Positions 1 to 9,392 of a stretch of DNA of 64,000 nt are shown one piece after another. The translations under genes and the position numbers were made by a program. The DNA is from Geotalea sp. SG265 (lineage in GTDB: Bacteria; Desulfobacterota; Desulfuromonadia; Geobacterales; Geobacteraceae), in NCBI RefSeq assembly GCF_022808985.1, contig NZ_JAKZFT010000010.1:1-64000 (forward strand), written 5' to 3'. The notes under the pieces were generated by a model, which worked only from the letters and a program-made list of their open reading frames with translations, was not told the origin of the DNA and searched no databases. The number at the start of each line of letters is the position of its first letter. The first letter of the stretch is position 1.

Positions 1-742
1 TCTTACCGATCATTGCCTTGGCCGTTTCTCGCTCGGCAAAGCCATCGGCTTGTGTAACTTTGCTCATCACAACCAATCCATTTTGGTTTTCGGTAAGCAG
101 ATGTGCCGCAAACGACAGTTTCGGTTCCTGATTGAGGCTCTTGCGGTACAGCTTTGCTTCAGGATCAGTGGTCGATGTGTGAGTTTGGTTGGAGATCTTC
201 TCTCCTTTGAAGGTACGGTCTGGGTTCTTTCCTACAGGCGGTTCCTGATCATCATCTGTTGGCTTGAAGCTCTTTAGAGATGCCCAAGCCTGGATCAGAG
301 TGCCGTCAACGCTGAAATGATCCTTTGACAACAGCTTCCTGCGCTTCGCTTGTTCGAGGACTTCCTCTAGAAACCTGGCAGCAACATCGGTTTCAATGAG
401 GCGTTCCTGGTTCGTGGTAAAGCTGGAATTGTCCCAGACTACCTCATCCAACCCTAATCCGAGGAACCAGCGAAAGAGTAAGCTGAAGTGAATTTGCTCC
501 ACCAGCTTGACGTTGCTGGGAATTGAGTACAACACCTGAAGCAACATAGCTTTGAGTAATCGCTCTGGAGGAATAGAAGGGCGACCAGTGTGGGAATACA
601 TCTGGCTGAATACTGGCGACATGTTCTCCAGTGCCGTATCAACCATCTGTCTGATTGGTCGAAGCGGATGATCCTTGGGAACGAATGACTCCGGGGATAC
701 ATAAACAAACAGAGCATCAGATTGTTCTTCAAACCCGCGCAT
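1..742 (-). CDS. IS5-family transposase (3' end outside the window)
   Basis: Transposase that would cut and paste the element. The minus-strand frame from ATG 742 is open to position 1, giving about 247 residues. The N-terminal region reads MRGFEEQSDALF, followed by HPLRPIRQMVD and GRPSIPPERLLKAMLLQ, the DUF772-type N-terminal domain of IS5 transposases. Then comes FSVDGTLIQAWASLKSF, which carries the first Asp of the DDE triad, and STTDPEAKLYRK. The later catalytic residues lie beyond the window edge. No frameshift is visible in the part seen, so the copy may be intact. Family assignment is from recognised motifs. Confidence 0.85.
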   Translation of the reverse strand, partial: MRGFEEQSDALFVYVSPESFVPKDHPLRPIRQMVDTALENMSPVFSQMYSHTGRPSIPPERLLKAMLLQVLYSIPSNVKLVEQIHFSLLFRWFLGLGLDEVVWDNSSFTTNQERLIETDVAARFLEEVLEQAKRRKLLSKDHFSVDGTLIQAWASLKSFKPTDDDQEPPVGKNPDRTFKGEKISNQTHTSTTDPEAKLYRKSLNQEPKLSFAAHLLTENQNGLVVMSKVTQADGFAERETAKAMIGK

Positions 743-842
743 ACTTTTTCTCCAGCAATATCAAAGAATTATGCGCAGCATCATAACATAAAACTGTACC
801 TACTGGGGCTCAAATAGTAATAGTTTTTCAAAGACCTGATAT
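1..842 (-). mobile_element. IS5-family insertion sequence, right-hand part
   Basis: The window opens inside an insertion sequence. Its transposase runs leftwards from 742 and leaves the window at 1. The short stretch 743-842 is the non-coding end of the element and joins directly to the middle of an ABC permease gene. The exact terminal repeat cannot be fixed because the other end is outside the window; the boundary is somewhere around 800-842. Confidence 0.75.
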
Positions 843-1233
843 AGCACGATTGCTACCGGTCGCTGCTCTTATTCTTTCGGCCACGGTACGGCAGATCTCC
901 CCTTCACTGGAAGAAGCGGCAGAGATCTCAGGTGCGCAGTGGGGAAGGACGTTCACCAGAATCATCATGCCCCAAATGGCCATAGGGCTTGGTGCTGCCA
1001 TCGTCGTTGCGTTCATCCTTGCCTTTGGTGAGATTGGGGCAACTGTCCTGGTGACCCCTCCGGGGAGTTCGACACTGCCCATCCATATCTACACCATGAT
1101 AGCCAATGCACCATCAAGCCATGTTGCGGCTTTAGCGCTGATGCAGACAACCATCATTCTTGTGCCGCTTTTGGCATTTGTCTTTCTATTGAAAGAGAAT
1201 CCTCTGCAAAACAGACGGCACCGGGTACGTTGA
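841..1233 (+). pseudogene. ABC transporter permease, C-terminal fragment cut by the IS
   Basis: Only the last 130 residues or so of an inner-membrane permease remain. The segment SLEEAAEISGAQWGRTFTRI is the EAA loop, the site where permeases dock on their ATPase, and it is followed by hydrophobic helices. This form is usual for Fe(III)/sulfate/molybdate-type importers. The frame is open back to 787, but the upstream codons belong to the insertion sequence. There is no proper start; a TTG at 850 is the first possible one. The stop codon lies one base before the ATPase start, so the two were one operon. Without its N-terminal helices the product is unlikely to work. Confidence 0.75.
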
Positions 1234-1234
1234 A

Positions 1235-2011
1235 ATGGATAATGCTTTTTTACGATTAATTGGCGTAACAAAGAGCTTTGACGACCGCAGGGTGGTAGAC
1301 GACCTATCCATCGACGTGCAAACCGGTGATATTGTCGCCCTGCTGGGAGAAAGCGGATGCGGCAAGACAACCACTATCCGCATCATTGCCGGGCTTGAGG
1401 CTCCCGACGAAGGCGAGGTGTGGATCGGGGGGGAACGAGTCGCTAACGGTGGGAGGATTATCAAACCTGCTAATCAACGTCAGGTAGGCTTCGTATTCCA
1501 AGACCTCGCCCTATGGCCGCATCTGACTGTTGCCGGCAACCTGAGATTCGTCCTCGCCTCGGCAAAGATACCGAAAGCCGAATGGGCAGACCGCATTGCC
1601 GACGTGCTGAAGCTTGTTAAAATCGAGCCTTTCGCCGATGTCCATCCCGGCAGGCTATCAGGGGGAGAACAGCAGCGTGCAGCCATTGCCCGAGCTATTG
1701 TCGGACATCCGCGACTGCTCCTGTTCGACGAGCCGATGTCGAACCTCGATACGGGCCTGAAAGTCGAGCTGCTGCAGGAATTTGCTGCATTGCAGCACAA
1801 GCTGGGGATCACCACCATCTATATCACCCATGACCCGGCAGAGGCAGCGGCATTGGCCCATCGAGTGGCAACAATGAAGAACGGTCGGATTGAAAGGACG
1901 GGAACGGTAGATGAGATGATGGAACTGCTCTTGAGCAGATCGCTCCTGAAGGCATTCGGCAAAACGACAGGAATAGATAAACAAACTACAGCGAAAGGAG
2001 AAAGAACATGA
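1235..2011 (+). CDS. ABC transporter ATP-binding protein
   Basis: Energy-coupling subunit of an importer, acting on the cytoplasmic face of the membrane. The 258-residue protein has Walker A GESGCGKTT near residue 38, the signature LSGGEQQR near 139, Walker B LLLFDEP and the switch His in ITHDPAEA. The best matches from memory are the Fe(III)/spermidine/molybdate group (FbpC/PotA/ModC-like), but it lacks the long C-terminal regulatory domain of many of these. The substrate cannot be read from the sequence. The stop overlaps the next start (ATGA), so translation is coupled. Because the partner permease is destroyed by the IS, the subunit may be orphaned. Confidence 0.9.
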   Translation: MDNAFLRLIGVTKSFDDRRVVDDLSIDVQTGDIVALLGESGCGKTTTIRIIAGLEAPDEGEVWIGGERVANGGRIIKPANQRQVGFVFQDLALWPHLTVAGNLRFVLASAKIPKAEWADRIADVLKLVKIEPFADVHPGRLSGGEQQRAAIARAIVGHPRLLLFDEPMSNLDTGLKVELLQEFAALQHKLGITTIYITHDPAEAAALAHRVATMKNGRIERTGTVDEMMELLLSRSLLKAFGKTTGIDKQTTAKGERT

Positions 2012-2631
2012 GATTCCCTATAGTAAAGGCATGGTTCGTTATAGCCTTCGTGGTTTCAATCTGCTCAGGCAGTTTTGCTGCAGACAAGACCCAATGGAAT
2101 TTTGATGCCGATAAAGTCGGAGGTCTCCCTGCAGGAGCCCATGTCTTCAGCGGAAAGTGGGCCGTGCGCAAGGAAGCGGATGCCCCGAGCAAGCCCAACG
2201 CACTGTGTCAGATGGGAGTGGAGCAGTATCCGGCAATTCTACTCAGGGACAAGAAATATCGTGATGTGACTGTTACGGTGAAATTCAAGCCGATCTCCGG
2301 CAGTGAAGACCAAGCTGCAGGCATCCTGTTCCGCATTCAGGACAAGGATAACTATTACATCCTCAGGGCGAACGCCCTTGAGAACAACGTCAACATTTAC
2401 CGCTATAAGGGGGGAAGCCGTAGCGCCATCAAGGAAGGGTCGATCAAGGTCGTTTCCGGGAAATGGCAGGAACTGCGCGTGGAGGTCAAAGGCAATCATA
2501 TACGCGGCTTCCTGAATGGCGAATTGGCTGTAGAAGCAACTGACGATTCTTTTAAAGCCGGTGGAGTGGGACTTTGGACCAAAGCAGATTCAGTTACCTG
2601 TTTCGATGATTACCAGGTTACGCCGCATTAA
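2008..2631 (+). CDS. Secreted DUF1080-like (concanavalin-fold) protein
   Basis: A 207-residue exported protein. Residues 1-24 form a signal peptide ending SFAAD. The rest reads like a single beta-sandwich domain: VTVKFKPISG, AGILFRIQDKDNYYILRAN, GKWQELRVEV and FLNGELAVEATDDSF are typical strands of the family 16-like/DUF1080 jelly roll. No catalytic acid pair is evident, so a binding role is as likely as hydrolysis. The start overlaps the ATPase stop by four bases and AGGAG stands upstream. It sits in the chromate-type cluster with DUF1259 and ChrA; what it binds is unknown. Confidence 0.7.
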   Translation: MRFPIVKAWFVIAFVVSICSGSFAADKTQWNFDADKVGGLPAGAHVFSGKWAVRKEADAPSKPNALCQMGVEQYPAILLRDKKYRDVTVTVKFKPISGSEDQAAGILFRIQDKDNYYILRANALENNVNIYRYKGGSRSAIKEGSIKVVSGKWQELRVEVKGNHIRGFLNGELAVEATDDSFKAGGVGLWTKADSVTCFDDYQVTPH

Positions 2632-2674
2632 GACCTGTTTGGAGCAGGATTAATTCACAGAAAGGAGGCTGGTC

Positions 2675-3571
2675 ATGATCAATTTGCGAATTGCTGGTGC
2701 TGTCTTAATGATAGCCCTTGCAACTACGGCATACGCCCAAGAGGCTGCGCTGCCAAGCGCTGCGATCATCGAAAAGCTGACCGGGCTGAAAGGCAAGGCA
2801 AACGAGAAGGAAGGGGTATTCAAGGTGCAGCTGCCTCGAAAGGATATATCAGCCAAGGTTGCCGGGGCCAAAGTGACACCACCCATGGGGCTGACGTGCT
2901 GGGCCGCCTTCAAGAAAGCGGGCGAGGCGACCATGGTCATGGGTGATATTGTCATGCTGGAAGACCAGGTTGATGCGGTGATGGACGCGGCGCTTCAAAA
3001 CGGCCTGGATGTGACGGCACTGCATAACCACTTCACCTTCGACAACCCGCGCATCATGTTCATGCATATAGGTGGTATGGGGAAAGACGAGGACTTGGCC
3101 TCCGCAGTGGGAAAAGTCTTTGCTGCCATAAAGGAAACGTCAGGAGGGAAAGGACAGACAAAAAAAACAAGTATTGACCCTGCCAAGTCAAAATTAACGA
3201 CAAGCAAGCTGGAGACCGTTCTTGGCAAAGGTGAATATAAAGACGGTGTCTTCAAGGTCACCATTGGCCGCACCGCCAGTATGCATGGCACCGAAGTGGG
3301 CAAGGAGATGGGGATCAACACCTGGGCAGCCTTTGCCGGTACGGATAAACAGGCGGTGGTGGACGGCGATTTTGCCATGCTCGAATCGGAGCTGCAAAAC
3401 GTCCTAAAGGCCTTACGCAATGCAGGAATCAGCATTGTCGCGATCCATAACCACATGACCCATGAGGAGCCCCGTATCATGTTCCTGCACTTCTGGGGCA
3501 GCGGAAAGCCGGAGACTTTGGCTAAAGGTGTCCAGGAGGCCCTTACGAAAACGGCAGTCGGTCAACAATGA
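2675..3571 (+). CDS. Exported protein with two DUF1259 domains (LppY/LpqO type)
   Basis: A 298-residue protein with a signal peptide (residues 1-21, ending AYAQE). Two copies of one domain follow, residues about 30-150 and 170-295. Each has LxGKGxxxxGVFKV, a GxxxxWAAF segment, and then a histidine-rich block: ALHNHFTFDNPRIMFMHIGG in the first and AIHNHMTHEEPRIMFLHFWG in the second. The conserved His suggest metal or oxyanion binding. DUF1259 proteins are known neighbours of chromate resistance genes (ChrL in actinobacteria). AAAGGAGG precedes the ATG. The stop touches the chrA start. Confidence 0.8.
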   Translation: MINLRIAGAVLMIALATTAYAQEAALPSAAIIEKLTGLKGKANEKEGVFKVQLPRKDISAKVAGAKVTPPMGLTCWAAFKKAGEATMVMGDIVMLEDQVDAVMDAALQNGLDVTALHNHFTFDNPRIMFMHIGGMGKDEDLASAVGKVFAAIKETSGGKGQTKKTSIDPAKSKLTTSKLETVLGKGEYKDGVFKVTIGRTASMHGTEVGKEMGINTWAAFAGTDKQAVVDGDFAMLESELQNVLKALRNAGISIVAIHNHMTHEEPRIMFLHFWGSGKPETLAKGVQEALTKTAVGQQ

Positions 3572-4699
3572 GTGAAAATGAAGCACAAGAAAGAATGCAC
3601 TCTGGTAGCTCTGTTGCTGTATTTTCTGCGCCTGGGGGCATGGGGCTTCGGCGGCCCCATTGCCCTTGCCGCGTACATGCAGCGTGACCTGGTGCCCAGG
3701 GGCTGGTTAAGCGAGCAGGAGTATGCAGAAGGTCTGGCTTTCGCCCAGATGATGCCCGGGCCTCTGGCGGCCCAGCTTGCCATGTGGATCGGGTTTCTGC
3801 GGCACGGCACCATCGGCGCATCTCTGGTAGGTGTGGTCTTTATTTTGCCTGCTTTTCTCATCGTTCTGATTGTCTCTGTCCTCTATGTACGATACCGGGG
3901 CTTGCCGATAGTGCAGGCCTTATTTTACGGGATCGGCCCGGCAGTTATTGCCATTGTCGCCCTGTCGGCGGTTCGCCTTGCCTTGAAGACGGTGCACCGG
4001 CGGGCTTCCATGTGGATCATTTTTGGCATCGTTGCCATGATTACCGTGATCGCACGGGCTGAAATAGCCGCTCTATTCGTTGTAGCCGGAATCATTGGCT
4101 ACCTGCTCACCAAAAGTGAGAAATCGGCAAAAATGGCTCTTGCGGTGCTACCAATTGGTTCTCCCCCAGTCTCTAAACTCGCCAGCCTGTTATTTTTCTT
4201 CTTAAAGGCCGGAGCTTTCACCTTCGGTAGCGGTTTGGCAATCGTCCCTTTTCTTCACCAAGGGGTTGTCCAGGGGCATCACTGGCTCAACGAGCAGCAA
4301 TTTATGGATGCTGTGGCTGTTGGGATCATTACACCCGGACCGGTGGTTATTACGGCGGCTTTTGTCGGGTACCTGACTGCCGGGTTCTGGGGATCTGTCG
4401 TTGCAGCAGCGGCTGTATTTTTCCCGGTCTACTTCTTTGTCCTTTTTCTGGGCAGATATATCATCAGGCATCGAGGTAATGAGAAGCTCAAGGGGTTCAT
4501 TATGGGCGCAACGGCCGCAGCCTCAGGAGCCATCGCCGGTGCATCAATTATATTAGGCCAGCAATCCATTTATGACTTTGTTACGGCGATAACGGCTGTG
4601 GCTTGTCTGGTGCTGTTGTTATTCAAAATCCCTGAGCCTGCAGTTATTGGCTTAGGTGCACTTGTTGGGGTATGGGCCAAAGGTTTCTTTTTTTCTTGA
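3572..4699 (+). CDS. Chromate transporter ChrA, long two-domain form
   Basis: Inner-membrane chromate efflux protein of the CHR family, 375 residues with about ten to twelve hydrophobic helices. The two homologous halves are visible: FLRLGAWGFGGPIALAAYM near residue 14 and FLKAGAFTFGSGLAIVPFL near 208, each followed by the FAQMMPGPLA or VGIITPGPVV motif of the family. The GTG at 3572 directly follows the TGA of the DUF1259 gene; ATG 3578 is an alternative two codons later. Position at the end of the cluster and the family assignment suggest a role in chromate resistance or sulfate/chromate transport. Confidence 0.92.
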   Translation: MKMKHKKECTLVALLLYFLRLGAWGFGGPIALAAYMQRDLVPRGWLSEQEYAEGLAFAQMMPGPLAAQLAMWIGFLRHGTIGASLVGVVFILPAFLIVLIVSVLYVRYRGLPIVQALFYGIGPAVIAIVALSAVRLALKTVHRRASMWIIFGIVAMITVIARAEIAALFVVAGIIGYLLTKSEKSAKMALAVLPIGSPPVSKLASLLFFFLKAGAFTFGSGLAIVPFLHQGVVQGHHWLNEQQFMDAVAVGIITPGPVVITAAFVGYLTAGFWGSVVAAAAVFFPVYFFVLFLGRYIIRHRGNEKLKGFIMGATAAASGAIAGASIILGQQSIYDFVTAITAVACLVLLLFKIPEPAVIGLGALVGVWAKGFFFS

Positions 4700-4753
4700 T
4701 TGTCGGATCCACTTGATGGAAGGGAACGGTCCCTGGTTGCGGAGAGATAGAGG

Positions 4754-4936
4754 CTAGGGACCGGGAGCTGGGTTCGGGGTACCGTCCGTGGTGCCGGGTG
4801 GCTCGCCGATGATAAGGACCCGTGGTCCTTTTTTCAGTGGGTGCAGCCTGCCGTCGTCCCGGTTGGGGGCAGTAGCCCATTCAAAGAGCCTCCTGGCGCT
4901 GTCCATGAGCGGATACCGGGGATTCCCGAAATACTC
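4754..4936 (-). pseudogene. Fragment of an L,D-transpeptidase gene (last 60 codons)
   Basis: Read on the minus strand, 4936 to 4754 gives EYFGNPRYPLMD, then LKKGPRVLIIGEPP and ends PNPAPGP-stop. The complete L,D-transpeptidase at 13265-14119 ends EYFGEPEYPLMD, LKKGPRMLIIGEPP, PNMAPGP-stop, in the same orientation. About 39 of 60 residues match with no gap. No start codon or upstream part of the gene is present: similarity stops at the Glu codon. It is therefore a 3' remnant marking the left edge of the restriction island. The rest of 4700-5103 holds nothing else that I can recognise except the hsdR upstream region. Confidence 0.85.
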
Positions 4937-5103
4937 TGTATTTCTTTTTTTGACTCAGAATAGGTCAAAGCACTCCCACTTATATTAAAGATTTATATTC
5001 TTAAACTGGTTGAATCCTTCAAATATGTGGCCTATATTTCCGAAACACTTCAATTAAATTCAATAGATGACTCAAAAAATAACATCTGTTTCGATTCGGA
5101 CCT

Positions 5104-7917
5104 ATGACACTAACACCCGAACAGCTAGCCAGGACAAAAATCGACGAGATGCTGGAGCAGGCAGGCTGGCATCTTTGCGATTACAAGTCGCCGGAGATTT
5201 TCGCTGCGCGAGGGGTTGCAATCCGAGAATATGCTATGCAAGTTGGGCATGGCAAAGCTGATTATCTGCTCTACCTGGACGGTAAGGCAGTCGGAGTGGT
5301 GGAAGCGAAGGCCGTGGGGGCTACACTCACGGGAGTTGAGGTTCAGGCTGAGAAGTACCGCCATGGACTGCCTGGTGGCCTGCCTGCCTGGGTAAAGCCA
5401 CTCCCATTCTGCTATCAGTCCACCGGCGTTGAGACTCGCTTCACCAACTGTCTCGACCCCGATGCCTGCTCTCGGCCGGTCTTTTCCTTCCACAAACCGG
5501 AAACCTTTGCCGAATGGCTGTCAGCAAACGAGGCGATCCAGCCGGGGCTAGCTGCCGAGCGGACAGCCTACTCCTGGAATCCCACCCTGAGAGCGCGCTT
5601 GCGCACCATGCCGCCCCTAAAGACCGATGGTCTTTGGCCCGCCCAGATCAAGGCAATTACCAATCTTGAGATGTCTTTGGCCGGCAACCGCCCCCGCGCC
5701 TTGATCCAGATGGCAACCGGTAGCGGCAAGACTTTTACCGCTGTATCCTTCATCTATCGTCTCATCAAGTTCGCTGGCGCCCGGCGGGTCCTCTTCCTGG
5801 TGGACCGGGGAAACCTGGGCCGGCAGACGCTTAAGGAGTTCCAGCAGTACGACTCGCCCTACAACAACTTCAAGTTCACCGATGAATATATCATCCAGCA
5901 CCTGCAGGGGCCGAAGATCGACACCACGGCCCGGGTCTGCATCTGCACCATCCAGCGGCTCTATTCAATCCTGCGAGGGGAGGAGATCGACCAGGAGCTT
6001 GAGGAGGAGTCACTCTTCGACCACGCCGACCTCTTCCGGGAACCCCCGCCGGTGGTCTATAACCCGCAGATTCCACCCGAAACCTTCGACATCATCGTCA
6101 CCGACGAGTGCCACCGCTCTATCTATAACCTATGGCGGCAGGTGCTGGAGTACTTCGATTCCTTTCTCATCGGCCTCACTGCCACCCCCAACAAGCAGAC
6201 CTTCGGCTTCTTCAATCAGAACCTGGTGATGGAGTACGGCCATGAGCAGGCGGTGGCAGACGGGGTCAACGTCAACTACGATGTCTACCGCATCCGGACG
6301 AAAGTAACGGAAAAGGGTTCCGTCGTCGTGGCGGGGATGCAGGTGGATATGCGACACCGGGAGACGCGGAAGGTGCGCTGGGAAACCCTTTCCGACGACC
6401 TTGCCTATACGGCTAACCAACTGGATCGGGATGTGGTGGCAGTGGACCAGATCCGCAAGGTTGTGCAGACATTCCGCGACCGGGCGTTGCCGGAGATGTT
6501 TCCCAACCGGCAGTGGGTGCCGAAGACTCTCATCTTTGCCAAGGACGACGCCCATGCCGACGACATCGTACAGATCGTGCGGGAGGAATTCGGCAAGGGG
6601 AACGACTTCTGCCAGAAGATCACCTACCGTACCACCGGCAGGAAACCCGAGGAGCTGATTGCCGAGTTCCGCACCAGCCCCATGCCCCGCATCGCCGTCA
6701 CCGTGGATATGATTGCCACCGGCACCGACATAAAGCCGCTGGAGGTGGTCTTCTTCATGCGTCAGGTCCGTTCGCTCTCCTTCTTCGAGCAGATGAAGGG
6801 GCGCGGCGTGCGGGTCATCGGCTACGACGACCTCCGCTCCGTCACTCCCGATGCCGTAGCCAAGGATCATTTTGTTATCGTCGATGCGGTTGGGGTGTGC
6901 GAGGAGGACAAAACCGATTCCCGGCCCCTGGAGAAGAAGCCGACGGTGCCGCTGGAAAAGCTCCTGCAGGTGGTGGCGCTTGGGAATACGCAGCCGGAGG
7001 TGGTCTCGTCAATCGCGGGGCGACTGGCGCGGTTGGAGAAGCGGCTGGACGAGCGGCAGCGCAAAGAAATGGCCGAGGTCCTTGGCGGGGTGAGCCTGAA
7101 ATCGCTCACCGGCAGCCTGATTTCAGCACTCGATCCCGACCGGCACAGGGAGAAGGCTATAGCAGACAATCCTGGTATTGTCGAGCCTGACGCTGCGCAG
7201 GTACAGAAGGCAGCGGAGAGCCTGATCTGCGAGGCGGTGCGGCCTTTGTGTAACTCGACGGTTAAGGAAAAGATCTTGGCGCTGCAGAAGGAGACCGAGC
7301 AGATTATCGACCGGGTTACACAGGATGAGCTGATTGAGGCTGGCTTTTCGGCGGACGCGCTGGAAAAGGCGAAGGGACTGGTGCAATCCTTCGAGCAGTT
7401 CATCGCCGAGCACAAGGACGAGATCACGGCGCTGCAGATTCTCTACAGCCGCCCGTACCGGCAGCGGTTGACCGACCGGGACGTGAAGGCCTTTGCCGAG
7501 ATGATCGAGAAGCCGCCATATCTATGGCGGATCGACCGGCTGTGGGACGCCTACGCGGCGCTTGAACAGGCGAAGGTTAAAGGGCGCGGCGCGGGAAGGA
7601 TCTGGACCGACATCGTCTCGCTGGTCCGCTTTGCCCTCCATCAGGAGGATGTGCTGGAGCCCTTCGCCGAGCACGTGCATGAGCAGTTTTCCGCATGGCT
7701 GGCGCGGCATGAGAAGCAGGGGCGGACGTTTACGGACGAACAGCGGCGGTGGCTCGAGATGATTCGGGACCACGTCATTACCAGCCTCTCTATCGAGCGG
7801 GATGATTTTGATCTGTCGCCATTTCGTGCTGAAGGCGGCATTGGGAAGGTGTATCAGCTTTTCGGAGAAGAGTTGTGGGGGATGCTGGAGGAGTTGAATG
7901 AGGTGTTGGCGGCGTGA
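5104..7917 (+). CDS. Type I restriction endonuclease subunit R
   Basis: Motor and nuclease subunit of a type I restriction enzyme, 937 residues. The N-terminal nuclease motif is present as Asp53 and Glu67-Ala-Lys69 in KADYLLYLDG and VVEAK. The helicase has Walker A ATGSGKT near residue 204, the DECH box near 334, LTATP near 358 and a second RecA domain with ATGTDIKPLEVVFFMR. The C-terminal part matches the EcoEI-type R subunit. All key residues seem intact. Its stop overlaps the hsdS start (GTGA). Upstream 4937-5103 is A+T-rich and probably holds the promoter. Confidence 0.95.
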   Translation: MTLTPEQLARTKIDEMLEQAGWHLCDYKSPEIFAARGVAIREYAMQVGHGKADYLLYLDGKAVGVVEAKAVGATLTGVEVQAEKYRHGLPGGLPAWVKPLPFCYQSTGVETRFTNCLDPDACSRPVFSFHKPETFAEWLSANEAIQPGLAAERTAYSWNPTLRARLRTMPPLKTDGLWPAQIKAITNLEMSLAGNRPRALIQMATGSGKTFTAVSFIYRLIKFAGARRVLFLVDRGNLGRQTLKEFQQYDSPYNNFKFTDEYIIQHLQGPKIDTTARVCICTIQRLYSILRGEEIDQELEEESLFDHADLFREPPPVVYNPQIPPETFDIIVTDECHRSIYNLWRQVLEYFDSFLIGLTATPNKQTFGFFNQNLVMEYGHEQAVADGVNVNYDVYRIRTKVTEKGSVVVAGMQVDMRHRETRKVRWETLSDDLAYTANQLDRDVVAVDQIRKVVQTFRDRALPEMFPNRQWVPKTLIFAKDDAHADDIVQIVREEFGKGNDFCQKITYRTTGRKPEELIAEFRTSPMPRIAVTVDMIATGTDIKPLEVVFFMRQVRSLSFFEQMKGRGVRVIGYDDLRSVTPDAVAKDHFVIVDAVGVCEEDKTDSRPLEKKPTVPLEKLLQVVALGNTQPEVVSSIAGRLARLEKRLDERQRKEMAEVLGGVSLKSLTGSLISALDPDRHREKAIADNPGIVEPDAAQVQKAAESLICEAVRPLCNSTVKEKILALQKETEQIIDRVTQDELIEAGFSADALEKAKGLVQSFEQFIAEHKDEITALQILYSRPYRQRLTDRDVKAFAEMIEKPPYLWRIDRLWDAYAALEQAKVKGRGAGRIWTDIVSLVRFALHQEDVLEPFAEHVHEQFSAWLARHEKQGRTFTDEQRRWLEMIRDHVITSLSIERDDFDLSPFRAEGGIGKVYQLFGEELWGMLEELNEVLAA

Positions 7918-9392
7918 TTGACGATGCTATTCTGACGATAGAGAAGGAGAATTTGCCTCAAGGGTGGCAGCTAAAAACCATCCCTCAGCTCGTCGGGAAG
8001 GACGGCGTATTTGTTGATGGAGATTGGGTAGAGAGCAAGGACCAAGACCCTGATGGCGAAGTTCGTCTCATTCAGCTGGCAGATATCGGTGATGGCCAGT
8101 ACCGCAACAAGTCGCAACGTTTCCTGACTCTCAGGAAGGCTAAAGAGCTCGGCTGCACGTTTTTGAAAGAGGGAGACGTTCTTATTGCACGGATGCCGGG
8201 CCCGCTTGGGCGCGCGTGCATATTCCCGGGGGATGCTAAGGATGCCGTAACTGTGGTCGATGTGGCGATTGCACGGCCGGGGAAAGATGAGTTTGACACC
8301 AAATGGCTGATGCACTTCGTGAATGCTCCAGCCTTCAGGAAAGCAGTGGCCTCGATGGAGGCGGGAAGTACTCGCAAGCGCATATCACGTAAGAACCTCG
8401 GAAAAATCCTTCTCCCACTTCCGCCTCTTCCTCAACAGAGGCCAATTGCAGCAGAAATTGACATGCAGTTCTCCCGCCTCGATGAGGCGGCAACGGCGCT
8501 GAAGCGGATTCAGGCGAATCTCAAGCGGTACAAGGCGGCGGTGCTGAAGACTGCCGTGGAAGGGAAACTCACCGAGAAGTGGCGGAAGGAGCATCCAGAT
8601 GTCGAGCCTGCCGATCAGCTCCTCAAGCGCATCCTCGCCGAGCGCCGCGCGAACTGGGAAGCCGAAGAGTTGGCGAAGATGAAAGCGAAGGGTATAAAGC
8701 CGAAAGATGATATGTGGAAGAAAAAATATAAGGAGCCTGCCGGGCCTGATACGGCGAATTTGCCGCAGTTGCCGGAAGGATGGGTGTGGGCGAGTGTTGA
8801 GCAGTTGGGAGATGTGTTCGGGGGATTAACAAAGAACCCAAAACGTGCAAGTTTGCCCCTGCAACTTCCATATCTTCGAGTGGCGAATGTCTACGCAAAT
8901 GAGCTTCGACTTGATGAAATTGAGCAAATCGGCATCGAAGAAAGGGAACTAGCGAAATTATTGGTGCTTACTGGCGACTTGCTGATTGTAGAGGGTAACG
9001 GTAGTCCAGAACAAATTGGTCGAGTTGCGATTTGGGAAGGATCAATCGAACCATGTGTGCATCAGAATCATTTGATAAAAATTCGCTTGTCTCCGGCATG
9101 TTTGCCTAAGTGGACGCTTTATTGGTTGCTGTCAGCTAATGGGCGAAATTATATTCGAGAAGTTTCAAGTTCGACCTCAGGATTATATACTCTCAGCACA
9201 GGAAAGGTTGGCGGTCTTCCTGTCCCGTTGCCATCTTTAACCGAACAACAACAAATAGCTGACGAAATCGACCGCCGCCTCTCAGTCTCTGAGGACTTGG
9301 AAGTCACCATCGAAACCAACCTCAAACGTGCCGAGCGCCTGCGGCAGACGACATTGCAGCGGGCGTTTTACGGGCGAGGCAGCATAACGTGA
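7914..9392 (+). CDS. Type I restriction-modification specificity subunit S
   Basis: DNA target recognition subunit, 492 residues. Two target-recognition domains (about 15-175 and 275-430) are each followed by a helical conserved region: LPPLPQQRPIAAEID, with LKRYKAAVLKTAVEGKLTEKW, in the middle, and LPSLTEQQQIADEID, with LKRAERLRQTTLQRAFYG, at the end. This is the usual HsdS plan for a bipartite site. Start is GTG 7914, overlapping the hsdR stop; the ATG downstream of it is in another frame. The next gene overlaps by four bases (GTGA). The recognised sequence cannot be deduced. Confidence 0.93.
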   Translation: MIDDAILTIEKENLPQGWQLKTIPQLVGKDGVFVDGDWVESKDQDPDGEVRLIQLADIGDGQYRNKSQRFLTLRKAKELGCTFLKEGDVLIARMPGPLGRACIFPGDAKDAVTVVDVAIARPGKDEFDTKWLMHFVNAPAFRKAVASMEAGSTRKRISRKNLGKILLPLPPLPQQRPIAAEIDMQFSRLDEAATALKRIQANLKRYKAAVLKTAVEGKLTEKWRKEHPDVEPADQLLKRILAERRANWEAEELAKMKAKGIKPKDDMWKKKYKEPAGPDTANLPQLPEGWVWASVEQLGDVFGGLTKNPKRASLPLQLPYLRVANVYANELRLDEIEQIGIEERELAKLLVLTGDLLIVEGNGSPEQIGRVAIWEGSIEPCVHQNHLIKIRLSPACLPKWTLYWLLSANGRNYIREVSSSTSGLYTLSTGKVGGLPVPLPSLTEQQQIADEIDRRLSVSEDLEVTIETNLKRAERLRQTTLQRAFYGRGSIT

